DNA of 64,000 nucleotides from Mycolicibacterium sp. P9-22 (GTDB lineage Bacteria; Actinomycetota; Actinomycetes; Mycobacteriales; Mycobacteriaceae), in NCBI RefSeq assembly GCF_008329585.1, contig NZ_NPKP01000003.1:665988-729987 (forward strand), in the 5' to 3' direction. The notes under the pieces were generated by a model that had not been told where the DNA came from, did not search any database, and was given only the letters and a program-made list of their open reading frames with translations. Position 1 is the first letter of the stretch. Each line of letters opens with the position of its first letter. Below are positions 14,668 through 22,048 of this stretch, one piece after another. Position numbers and translations under genes: made by a program.

Positions 14668-16671
14668 CTACCGTTTCACCCTTGCGCGAACCGCTAGCAC
14701 TGCAAGCGCGATCAATACAGGCATCGTTATGCGAAGAACTAGTTGAACTAACTGCGCGCCATCGCTGTAGTTGCTGGCGGGACCTGCCAAGGACAAGCCG
14801 GCCTGGGCGCTGAATAGCAGTGCGTTTCCGAGACTCGTGGGACAGGTGTCCTCACGAAGAAGAGGTATGAAACTCAAAGCAAAGGCTGCGCCTACCGTCA
14901 CTGCGAGCATCGACACGAGCGCCCGCCATGCGCGAAGCCCATAGCCCGACACCAGCCAGTACATCGTTAGGACCAGTCGTTCAACGCTGAGACACGGTGA
15001 TGAAAGACGACGCATCTCCATCTCGCCGTAGTAGAAGTCCGCACTTCCTGGCTCATCTTTTTGATCTTCTCGGCCTTTGCGCAAGGACCGATACGTCGCG
15101 GCAATCAGCTTCGGCTCGGTCGCGCTTTCGGACCGCGCGTGACCTATTGAGGATATGTTCCACTGCTTACTGGAACTAACAGTCTTTCTAAACTGAGCCT
15201 CTTCGTACAAAAACTTCCTTCTTGCGTGCCAGCCCTTGGTCACGTCGAGAGCGAAGTCTCCGCTCACAACGAGCCGGTCAATGTTGCTAGCGGCTGTGAA
15301 GTTTGTCCGGCTCAGATCGAACCCAGACAGAGTGACTCCGTCGCAGTTGGTGCCCGAAAGAGTAGTGAGATGTGTGACTTGAGCTATTGCTTGGGCGTTA
15401 GATGAGTCTGATATGAGCGCGGGTCCGGCAGACGAAAAATTTGTTAATTCTAAGTCGTTTGAGGCAACTCGTATTTCCCCGCCCCCTTGCATTCTGACTT
15501 GGTCAACAACGACGCGACCTTCGCCGGCCAATGCAATGGCGCTGAACGATTCGATGCTTATCCTTCTGAACTGCACGACTTTATCTGCGGAAATCGTAAA
15601 GCCCTCCGCGACATTCTGGAATTGTATGTCTTCAAGCGTCGCCACGCCTTCGACTTCGATACGCATGGTGGGCGTGGCACCGAAATGTGAACCGCGCAAC
15701 GAAAGCTGAGCGTCCCCTCGTGGCCCTTTCCGAACTGTAAGGTCGTCTAGCAGCGCAGTCTGCTCAAACGTAGCGCCGTCGAACGATGCGCTACCGTACA
15801 CAGTCACTTGGTGGAACGACGTGTGCGCGGCGAAGGAGCACGCTGGCAGTGAGAATGAGCCACCACTTTTCGATCCGGAGACGGTCCCTTCGAACGTTGC
15901 TTCACCGTGGAAGTTGCATGAGCTTGAGTCACCGGGGCTGCCGAATTGCGCCCCGCCAGGAAATTTGGCTTCGGTGAAATCGGCTCGTGAACGGAAGTCG
16001 CCCGTGATCACGGTTGGGCTGTCCGTGCGTCCTAGTCGCGAGTCGCGGAATACTGCCGATCCTTTGATGTCAATTTTATGAAAGTATGCGTTCGTTGTTG
16101 CTTCGACGCCTGCCGCTTCTAGATCAAGGCTTATTGTCGTTTCGTGAAGGGATAGACCCGTAGTTTGGCAGGCGGTCATGCTCAACTTGCCGTTAAATCT
16201 GCTGTCCCAGAACGAGATATTATTTTTCGAGGTTGTAGATTCGAGGTTTAGGCTAGTCATAGCGCCAAACTCGCATTGCGAAACCTTCAAACCATCGAGT
16301 TGAGCACCGGACATATTAATGCCAAAAGGAAATGTCGTGCGATCAAGTCGTAACTCGCCCACCAAGCGTGCGCTTCGCAAGTCGATAGGTACGCGGATGA
16401 CCTTCTTTCCTTGGTCGTCTTTATGAGAAACTCTCTCGATCCACCTGTGGACGTAGACAGCATCCAATTCTCGACCAGAAAAGACTAGGGTACCTTCGCC
16501 TCTAATGAGCTGGTCGGCGTAATCCGACGCTTCGTTATCGGACAAATGCGCTATGCACTTACCGAACGGGCGGATCAACTCGCCGGTGCACCCTGTTTCG
16601 CCGCACGCGTAGTAGAACACCGAACCGCCGCCATACCGATTCTCGGTCGTGTGATATAGCCCTTTTTCCAC
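14668..16671 (-). CDS. beta-helix / pentapeptide-like membrane protein with channel-like C-terminus
   Basis: 667 aa. Residues 1-60 include Cys pairs (YYACGETGC, GKC). Residues about 90-480 are repeated short strands (for example ADFTEAKFPGGAQFGSPG, NFTAASNIDRLVVSGDFAL) of a right-handed, pentapeptide-like helix. YRSLRKGREDQKDE plus FYYGEMEMRR is a motif I associate with pentapeptide-repeat ion-channel-like proteins. The C-terminus has two or three TM segments with a pore-helix-like LFSAQAGLSLAGP between them. It starts at GTG 16671 with GAGGG upstream, stands alone, and looks like cargo. A sensor-gated membrane effector is possible but unproven. Confidence 0.75.
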   Translation of the reverse strand: MEKGLYHTTENRYGGGSVFYYACGETGCTGELIRPFGKCIAHLSDNEASDYADQLIRGEGTLVFSGRELDAVYVHRWIERVSHKDDQGKKVIRVPIDLRSARLVGELRLDRTTFPFGINMSGAQLDGLKVSQCEFGAMTSLNLESTTSKNNISFWDSRFNGKLSMTACQTTGLSLHETTISLDLEAAGVEATTNAYFHKIDIKGSAVFRDSRLGRTDSPTVITGDFRSRADFTEAKFPGGAQFGSPGDSSSCNFHGEATFEGTVSGSKSGGSFSLPACSFAAHTSFHQVTVYGSASFDGATFEQTALLDDLTVRKGPRGDAQLSLRGSHFGATPTMRIEVEGVATLEDIQFQNVAEGFTISADKVVQFRRISIESFSAIALAGEGRVVVDQVRMQGGGEIRVASNDLELTNFSSAGPALISDSSNAQAIAQVTHLTTLSGTNCDGVTLSGFDLSRTNFTAASNIDRLVVSGDFALDVTKGWHARRKFLYEEAQFRKTVSSSKQWNISSIGHARSESATEPKLIAATYRSLRKGREDQKDEPGSADFYYGEMEMRRLSSPCLSVERLVLTMYWLVSGYGLRAWRALVSMLAVTVGAAFALSFIPLLREDTCPTSLGNALLFSAQAGLSLAGPASNYSDGAQLVQLVLRITMPVLIALAVLAVRARVKR

Positions 16672-16791
16672 TTCGCCCTCGGTTGCGTCTGATGTCTGGG
16701 TACCGCGATTCTAAGAACGTCAGCCCTAGAAGAGGAGGACGGCGCGCAGGTGGCCGAGCTTTCGGGCTGTCCTTGCCAAACATGTCGGCAG

Positions 16792-16920
16792 GTCTCAAAT
16801 CTAAAGAACTGAGACGCTGGCTGAATGCCGCTAGCGCTACAACAATTCCCACGTATTGTCGTCTCAGAAGTTGACTCAAAACAACAGTCGCATATTGACA
16901 TGTAATGATACTTTTGAGAC
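16792..16920. promoter_or_regulatory. putative res / recombinase-binding region
   Basis: Four copies of GTCTCA or its complement TGAGAC flank this stretch: 16792-16797 / 16810-16815 (24-bp palindrome with inner TCT/AGA) and 16861-16866 / 16915-16920. TGAGACGCTGGC also occurs as a 12-bp direct repeat (16810 and 16915). It lies immediately before the serine recombinase gene, where resolvases usually have their res site and autoregulate. Confidence 0.5.
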
Positions 16921-16929
16921 GCTGGCGGT

Positions 16930-17532
16930 ATGGCTGCGACATCCGCCCCCGCTGCAACTGAGACCGTTCTGGGTTACGTCCGAGTGAGCACTGGGCATCA
17001 GTCCCTGGACCAGCAGGTCGATGCGCTGACCGCCGCCGGGGTGGGCGGGTCGAGGATCTACAGCGACAAGCTGTCGGGAACGTCCACGCGGGAACAACGG
17101 CCCGGCCTGGCTGCGCTACTGGACTACGCCCGCGAGGGTGATGTCATCGTGGTCATCGGCATTGACCGCTTGGGACGTAACGCCGCTGAGGTGATGACAA
17201 CGATTAGGGAGCTCGGCGAGCGAGGCATCGTCTTGCGTTCCCTGCGGGAAGGTATCGACACATCCAATGCTGCCGGTCGTATGATTGCCGGCGTCCTGGC
17301 CAGCTTGGCCGAACTGGAACTGGAACTCGGACGAGAGCGCCGTACCGCAGCGCGTGAGGCACGCAAGGCGCGTGGGCAACCCATCGGACGGCCCAAAGCT
17401 CTCGACGGTCAGAAGGCCGCACTGGCTCAACGGATGCACGCGGCTGGCGAACCTGCTACCACCATCGCCTCAGCCCTCGGTGTCAGTCGGGCAACGGTCT
17501 ACCGAGTGCTCGCGCGGGACAACGAGTCCTGA
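16930..17532 (+). CDS. small serine recombinase (resolvase/invertase family)
   Basis: 200 aa. The catalytic domain has the nucleophile in GYVRVSTGHQSLDQQ, then SGTSTREQRPGL and DRLGRNAAEV; a long E-helix (about 105-140) leads to a C-terminal Hin-type HTH (TTIASALGVSRATVYRVL). Length is normal for Tn3-type resolvases and DNA invertases. No transposase partner is present. It could resolve multimers of the excised element or invert a segment. A cluster of GTCTCA palindromes upstream may be its site. It is the second recombinase of the island. Confidence 0.9.
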   Translation: MAATSAPAATETVLGYVRVSTGHQSLDQQVDALTAAGVGGSRIYSDKLSGTSTREQRPGLAALLDYAREGDVIVVIGIDRLGRNAAEVMTTIRELGERGIVLRSLREGIDTSNAAGRMIAGVLASLAELELELGRERRTAAREARKARGQPIGRPKALDGQKAALAQRMHAAGEPATTIASALGVSRATVYRVLARDNES

Positions 17533-17651
17533 CTGCACCCCCTGGGGGGTGCCCCCATGTGAACCTCCACCCTCGCCTCGTGCAGCCAGCGCCTTGTCTC
17601 TCTCCGTAGATTCGCGTGCTTTGAAACGGTGTTGCAGCATATTTATTGTGG

Positions 17652-17936
17652 TCATGAATGAAGACGGACGGCACCTGTGAGTGAGATGAAGTCGTAGTGC
17701 ATCTGCTCGCTCGCTGTCATCGCGATGATTTCAACGGGCGGCAAGGCCACTTCCCACAATTCAGCGCTCCGCAGCGCAGTTACGTCGTCGTGGTTGTTAT
17801 AGAGAATCAGAATATCTAAGTCATTGGGTTCTTCCGACCGCATCATTGAACCGAACGCCCATATTTCAATACCGGGATATTCTGCCGCCAAACTGCATAG
17901 CCTGTGCAAGATTGGCCATCGCACTATTAGGTCCAT
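17652..17936 (-). CDS. minimal nucleotidyltransferase-fold protein (third gene of HNH operon)
   Basis: 94 aa. Pol-beta-type nucleotidyltransferase core: AFGSMMRSEEPNDLDILILY, with the GS turn at 29-30 and the metal-binding pair D39/D41. The length is that of minimal (MNT-type) nucleotidyltransferases, which elsewhere adenylylate HEPN toxins or serve in defence modules. No HEPN partner is seen; the partners are the HNH and 225-aa genes. Its start overlaps the upstream gene by 10 bp, so the three are translationally coupled. The substrate is unknown. Confidence 0.8.
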   Translation of the reverse strand: MDLIVRWPILHRLCSLAAEYPGIEIWAFGSMMRSEEPNDLDILILYNNHDDVTALRSAELWEVALPPVEIIAMTASEQMHYDFISLTGAVRLHS

Positions 17937-18604
17937 GGCTCGCGCATCTTGTATAGAAAGTCATCGATCTTAAATATCGGTATACCCACCTGCTTTGAAC
18001 TGTTGATAACTCGGTCTCCGAAGCCCTGGGCGCTCGGATTTGTAACCACCAATGCGTCTAGCGTGAGATCTGGGTATTCGTCCAGTGCTTTGGAAAATTC
18101 ATCATCGGTAAGTTCGTATTTGTCTACTGTCACGATAATAAGTTGCCGCAGGCCTTGAGTGCGTGATAGCAGCCAGGCACGATGGCCGATGCGTTCTATT
18201 GATGTAACAACGCCGGTTGACCGCAGTCGCTTGCGTACATACGTTTCTTCGGGGTGGACATACTGCGAAATGTCATCGAACTGTCCGAGGGCGCGGGCAA
18301 ATCCACCGAACGTATCGATGCTCACGCCCAGTTCATCTGATCTCGAATGGACGCCCGGCGCGATACTCCTGCGAGTGATGATCACCATGCCAGCCTGGGG
18401 AAGTTCGCGTAATGCCTCTTCCAAGTCGTGAACTGAAAATGATCTTCCCGAATCTTGCTCGACGCAGAATGCCACTGCGTCGGGCCGGCCTGGACGCTCG
18501 ACTTTAATTCCGTTTGTATCGATCTGATTGACTTTAACACCGGAATTTATTCCGGACTTAAATTGATCGCGAAGTTGCTTGATAATCCAGTCTCTGATAG
18601 TCAT
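17927..18604 (-). CDS. 225-aa protein of unknown function (second gene of HNH operon)
   Basis: Cys-poor soluble protein of no family I can name. Two parts resemble each other, residues about 44-106 and 155-220: each has a hydrophobic strand then Asp, an ALxExP helix end, a strand ending in T (MVIITRR / ALVVTNP), then a GV/GIxI strand and an F-containing helix. This suggests an internally duplicated alpha/beta fold, perhaps a degenerate nuclease or Rossmann-like fold. The start overlaps the HNH stop by 4 bp (ATGA). Codon use and base content are more AT-rich than the host. Role inferred only from the operon. Confidence 0.75.
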   Translation of the reverse strand: MTIRDWIIKQLRDQFKSGINSGVKVNQIDTNGIKVERPGRPDAVAFCVEQDSGRSFSVHDLEEALRELPQAGMVIITRRSIAPGVHSRSDELGVSIDTFGGFARALGQFDDISQYVHPEETYVRKRLRSTGVVTSIERIGHRAWLLSRTQGLRQLIIVTVDKYELTDDEFSKALDEYPDLTLDALVVTNPSAQGFGDRVINSSKQVGIPIFKIDDFLYKMREPWT

Positions 18605-19305
18605 TTATCGCCCTCCATGATTGATGTCATTTCCGTGGGAAATCGAACCGAACCGGGCGTCCAATCGCCTTTAGTGTGCCGGTCTTCGAGCTGTTGAATA
18701 TGCAAAGCGAATTTGTGCACTATTGCGTTTTCTTCTGGGGTCAGTAGGTTGCGGTTAGCTGCCAGCAATCGCAAAATTTCTCGGCTGTTGGGTAGTATTG
18801 TTGCTTGGACTTGTTTGCGCCATTGATCTGCTCGACTATCATCAAACAGATTGTCCGCTGGTCCGTATTCTTCAAAGACGGCTTTGTTCGCACCTAATAA
18901 TGGCTCTATCACCGAACGCGCGCTGCTTCTAGATTGGAATAGCGGCGTTCCATGTGCGATGGCCCGAGCTTCCTCACTCATTCGCTTCCATTCGTGAAGC
19001 GCATCGGGGGGGTACTCGTCGGGCGCTTTATCGACCACCGTATGACAGGTTGGGCACAGCAGGACAATGTTCTCCGGCAAGGCGCGTTCCGCCTCCGTTA
19101 GCGTAGTTCCGTCTTCCGAACGCGGGCCGTCGTCACTGGCTGGGATGATGTGTGCCAACTCGGCTATATGTTTACGCTTCACGAAGCTGAGGAGGTCTAC
19201 TCGACAGTCCGGATTCTGGCAGTGCCCTCCTGACTCAGACCACATCTGGTCCTTAACCCACTGCTCAAGCTTCAAGCGTTTCTTCTTTTTCTGGGGTGTT
19301 GCCAC
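18601..19305 (-). CDS. HNH endonuclease-domain protein (first gene of operon)
   Basis: 234 aa. The basic N-terminus PQKKKKRLKLEQW may contact nucleic acid. The HNH domain has zinc pairs C29/C34 and C84/C87, H52 in ELAHIIP, N79 in PENIVLL and the final H88 in CPTCH, so the catalytic set looks intact. The C-terminal 110 residues hold a separate domain: NKAVFEEYGP, ILPNSREILRLL, LLTPEENAIVHKFALH and RFPTEM. It begins at GTG 19305 with no strong Shine-Dalgarno and leads two overlapping downstream genes. A defence nuclease or homing-like role is possible; the partners favour defence. Confidence 0.85.
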   Translation of the reverse strand: MATPQKKKKRLKLEQWVKDQMWSESGGHCQNPDCRVDLLSFVKRKHIAELAHIIPASDDGPRSEDGTTLTEAERALPENIVLLCPTCHTVVDKAPDEYPPDALHEWKRMSEEARAIAHGTPLFQSRSSARSVIEPLLGANKAVFEEYGPADNLFDDSRADQWRKQVQATILPNSREILRLLAANRNLLTPEENAIVHKFALHIQQLEDRHTKGDWTPGSVRFPTEMTSIMEGDK

Positions 19306-19467
19306 ACTTCGATGTTCGCAGACAGGCGGGGCTGGGGCGCAAAGCTATTCAAGATTGCGCCACGTCGTGCGCGTAATGCGCCTAGAACGGAGCGGGAACG
19401 GGCATCCGTCGGTTGTGGCACGTTTCAAACAGCTAGCGCCTTGCCATCTGCACTAGGTGAAGGTCTT

Positions 19468-19487
19468 GTCCGCAGTAAGTCCGCAGT
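19468..19487 (+). promoter_or_regulatory. putative integrase arm-type sites near attR
   Basis: GTCCGCAGT at 19468-19476 and 19479-19487, 11 bp apart, the same sequence, order and spacing as the pair near attL. The surrounding 19306-19585 stretch holds the HNH operon promoter and no convincing gene. Confidence 0.6.
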
Positions 19488-19585
19488 AGCGTCGGCAGCA
19501 GCCTAAAGAAACCAACGCCTCCAACCGCCTGAGCTGCTGGTTCTTGACGGAGCCAACGCGGTCGGTGGTCCCAAACATACAGTTT

Positions 19586-19643
19586 GTCTCGTTCGCATCG
19601 AGAAGGTCAGGGGTTCGATTCCCCTTAGCTCCACAGAGTTTGA
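19586..19643 (+). repeat. attR, displaced 3' fragment of tRNA-Ala
   Basis: 58 bp identical to 11123-11180. The upstream half of the tRNA is absent (preceded by AAACATACAGTTT), so this is not a functional tRNA. It is the original chromosomal 3' end, displaced by integration. Confidence 0.96.
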
Positions 19644-19675
19644 ACCCGCCCGGAATTCACTTCCGGGCGGGTTTT
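19643..19675 (+). terminator. native tRNA-Ala terminator, displaced
   Basis: A perfect 13-bp stem, AACCCGCCCGGAA with TTCCGGGCGGGTT, around loop TTCAC, with a short T-run. It begins at the last base of attR. Before integration it would have terminated tRNA-Ala; the island now separates them by about 8.46 kb. Confidence 0.85.
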
Positions 19676-19775
19676 CTGCTTCGTGGGTGCCGGGGCGGGT
19701 TGCCCATCGCAGCATGCTGAGCGAATGCACAGCAATCGGCAGACGCGGCGGTGAATCTCGGGTAGCTTGCGCTAC

Positions 19776-20900
19776 ATGCCCTTGGAGCTGGCCGCGTTCT
19801 TCCGGACGACTCTGCCGCTCGACCTCAACCGGGCGGCCGCGCTCGATGACGGTCGCTACCACTCCATTTGGATGCCCGATCACCTCGTGAGCTTCTGGCC
19901 GGACTCGATCTGGACACCCGAGTTCACCGATTTGGCCGAGGTGTCGCCGTCGCCGCACCGCTACCTGGACACGCTCACCCTCGCCGGGGCCGTCGCGGCG
20001 CGTACGTCACGCACCCGGCTCGCCACCAGTGTGCTCGACACCGTCCGTCGCCACCCGGTGATGCTGGCACAATCGGCACTGACCCTGAGTCACCTCTCGG
20101 AAGGCCGGTTCATCCTCGGGCTCGGTGCCGGCGAACGGGAGAACCTGGCTCCCTACGGATTCGACGACCGAGGCAGGGTCAGTCGGTGTGCCGAGGCGCT
20201 ACGGCTGATCCGTCTGCTGTGGAGCACCGACGGTCCGATCGACTTCACCGGTGAATACTTCACCCTCGAGCACGGCCGGCTGGACACCGATCTGCACCGC
20301 ACCGGCCCGCCGCCGATCTGGATCGGGGCCAATGGTCCCCGCATGCTGCGACTGGTCGGTGAACTCGGCGACGGCTGGTGGCCGACGGGCAGCGCCGGGC
20401 CCGAAACCTATGCCGGCCAGCTGGCCCGCATCCGGGAGGCGGCCGAACAGGCCGGACGCGACCCGCAGGCCATCACGCCGGCGAAGATGGTGGTCTGCCT
20501 CATCGGCGAGCCCGAAGAATTGGACGTGATCCTGCAACGCCCGTTGGTGAAGTCGCTGGTGCTGCAACTGACGGCCGACGCGCTGGCCGCCGCCGGGCAC
20601 CGCCACCCGATGGGCGAGCGCTGGCGCGGCATCCAGGACATCGACCCCCGCGTGCTGACCCGGGACAGACTGCTCCGCCTGTTCGAGGAGGTCGACCCGG
20701 CCGCGATTCTGTCCGTCGTCCCGCACGGCACGCCGAAGCAGGTCGCCGAGCAGATCGCCGACTTCGGCCAGGCGGGCGCCCGGGTGGTGTCCGTACTGGA
20801 CTACAGCGGAATGGCGGGGCAGGCCTACGCCGCCGAGTCGGCTCGCAAAGTTCGTGAGGTCGAGGACGCATTGCTCCAGCGCACAGGAAGTACGCCATGA
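19776..20900 (+). CDS. LLM-class (probably F420-dependent) oxidoreductase
   Basis: 374 aa. Bacterial-luciferase-like TIM barrel: HSIWMPDHL near the N-terminus, TSVLDTVRRHPVMLAQSALTL, the GRFILGLGAGERENLAPYG motif of F420-dependent reductases, and PPPIWIGANGPRMLRLVGELGDGWW. These enzymes reduce or oxidise organic substrates with F420 or FMN. ATG 19776 follows an in-frame TTG. It starts a five-gene run with overlapping or 1-bp-spaced junctions. The substrate is unknown. Confidence 0.88.
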   Translation: MPLELAAFFRTTLPLDLNRAAALDDGRYHSIWMPDHLVSFWPDSIWTPEFTDLAEVSPSPHRYLDTLTLAGAVAARTSRTRLATSVLDTVRRHPVMLAQSALTLSHLSEGRFILGLGAGERENLAPYGFDDRGRVSRCAEALRLIRLLWSTDGPIDFTGEYFTLEHGRLDTDLHRTGPPPIWIGANGPRMLRLVGELGDGWWPTGSAGPETYAGQLARIREAAEQAGRDPQAITPAKMVVCLIGEPEELDVILQRPLVKSLVLQLTADALAAAGHRHPMGERWRGIQDIDPRVLTRDRLLRLFEEVDPAAILSVVPHGTPKQVAEQIADFGQAGARVVSVLDYSGMAGQAYAAESARKVREVEDALLQRTGSTP

Positions 20901-22048
20901 CCATCTTGGACGCTGACGTCCTCATCGCCGACGCGCGGGAAACAACGGGTGTCACCGACTTCGGTGATGACACCCTGCCCGGGCGGGTGGCACTGATCCT
21001 GGACAGGCTGAACACCGCCGGGCTGGACGACACCGGTCGGCGGGCAGCCGCTCGCACGATCGGCGGACTACTGACCAGCCGGCTGCAGTTCGTTGCCGAC
21101 CGCGCCCGCCTACCGCTGGCCGAAGAACGAATCACGGCCCCGCTCTTCGCCACCGGCGAGCCGCGGTCGGGCACGACGCTGCTGCATGCGCTGCTCGCCG
21201 AGGACGAAGATTCGCGCGCGCTGCGATTCTGGGAGGTGATGTACCCCTCGCCGCCACCGGGCCCGGCAGACGCCGACGACCCGCGCCGAGCCCAGGCCGA
21301 CGCCGACTGGCAGGAGATCCTCGACCGCATCCCGCCGTGGATCGTCAGCCACCCCTACAACGATCTGCTCGGTGCCGGGCTACCCGAGTGCGAACGCACG
21401 TGGGCCTTCGACTTTCGCGCGATGAACCCGAGCACGTGGTGGCGGGTGCCGGTCACGATCCAGAACTTCCCGCAAGACCACCATGCCCAGTACGCCCTGC
21501 ACCGCATGATGCTGCAACACATCCAATACACCCGCCCACCGAAGCGCTGGGTGCTCAAGGGGTTTCACGGCCGGCGCCTGCAAGCGCTGTTCGACACCTA
21601 CCCCGACGCCCGCATCGTCTGGGTACATCGCGACCCGGTACAGGTGCTTGCCTCGCAGATCGTGGCCTTCGGACAGATCAACGAAAGCCTCGCCGGGACG
21701 CTGGACTGGGATCGGTACGCCAGGGACACCATCGAGGGTTCCCGGGCCAACTTCCACGCCTACCTCACCGACCCACTCGTGGACGACCCGCGTATCCACC
21801 ACGTCCGCTACCGCGACTTCGTCGCCGACCCGGTCGCCACGATCGGTGGCTTCTACGACTTCGCCGGAGTCCCGTTGTCCGGGAACGCCGAGCAGGCCAT
21901 GCGCGACTACCTGATCACCAACCGCGGTGATCGGTACGGCAAGTTCACCTACTCCACCGACGTCCTGCCGGTTCCCGTGCAGGAACTGCATGACGAATTC
22001 GCCGCCTACCGTGAGCGATTCGGCATCGACATCGAAACGAGGCGCTGA
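20897..22048 (+). CDS. sulfotransferase family protein
   Basis: 383 aa. The 5'-phosphosulfate-binding loop ATGEPRSGTTLLHALL is complete, with a second PAPS element in IVWVHRDPVQVLASQ. WVLKGFHGRRLQALFDTYP lies between. It resembles mycobacterial Stf-type sulfotransferases that transfer sulfate from PAPS to hydroxylated lipids or small molecules. It overlaps the oxidoreductase gene by 4 bp and shares one base with the next start. Confidence 0.9.
   Translation: MTILDADVLIADARETTGVTDFGDDTLPGRVALILDRLNTAGLDDTGRRAAARTIGGLLTSRLQFVADRARLPLAEERITAPLFATGEPRSGTTLLHALLAEDEDSRALRFWEVMYPSPPPGPADADDPRRAQADADWQEILDRIPPWIVSHPYNDLLGAGLPECERTWAFDFRAMNPSTWWRVPVTIQNFPQDHHAQYALHRMMLQHIQYTRPPKRWVLKGFHGRRLQALFDTYPDARIVWVHRDPVQVLASQIVAFGQINESLAGTLDWDRYARDTIEGSRANFHAYLTDPLVDDPRIHHVRYRDFVADPVATIGGFYDFAGVPLSGNAEQAMRDYLITNRGDRYGKFTYSTDVLPVPVQELHDEFAAYRERFGIDIETRR

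Larger units (their letters stand above)
11123..19643. mobile_element. 8.46-kb integrative element in tRNA-Ala (satellite or integrative-plasmid-like)
   Basis: Bounded by a perfect 58-bp direct repeat of the tRNA-Ala 3' half. Left to right: integrase and XRE repressor (minus), two palindromic operators, a coupled MerR-like/small/ATPase operon (plus), a large beta-helix membrane protein (minus), a serine recombinase (plus), and the NTase/225-aa/HNH operon (minus). No terminase, portal, capsid, tail, lysin, FtsK/TraB or relaxase gene is present. Regulation and replication genes plus cargo suggest a phage satellite or integrative plasmid. The right part is visibly more AT-rich than the host sequence. 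Confidence 0.93.

Noticed and set aside
16930..17532. Serine recombinase as the integrase of the island
   Set aside because: It is a small resolvase-type enzyme away from both att sites; the tyrosine integrase adjoining attL fits tRNA integration.
17652..17936. MNT/HEPN toxin-antitoxin pair
   Set aside because: The neighbouring 225-aa protein lacks the RxxxxxH motif expected of a HEPN toxin, so the classic pair is not supported.
19312..19506. 64-codon plus-strand frame between the HNH gene and attR
   Set aside because: No Shine-Dalgarno or domain; it overlaps the predicted integrase arm sites and the promoter region of the HNH operon.
19586..19643. A second tRNA-Ala gene at attR
   Set aside because: Only the 3' half is present; the D arm and 5' acceptor strand are missing.
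11098..19643. A complete prophage
   Set aside because: No terminase, portal, capsid, tail or lysis gene could be recognised in the 8.5 kb.
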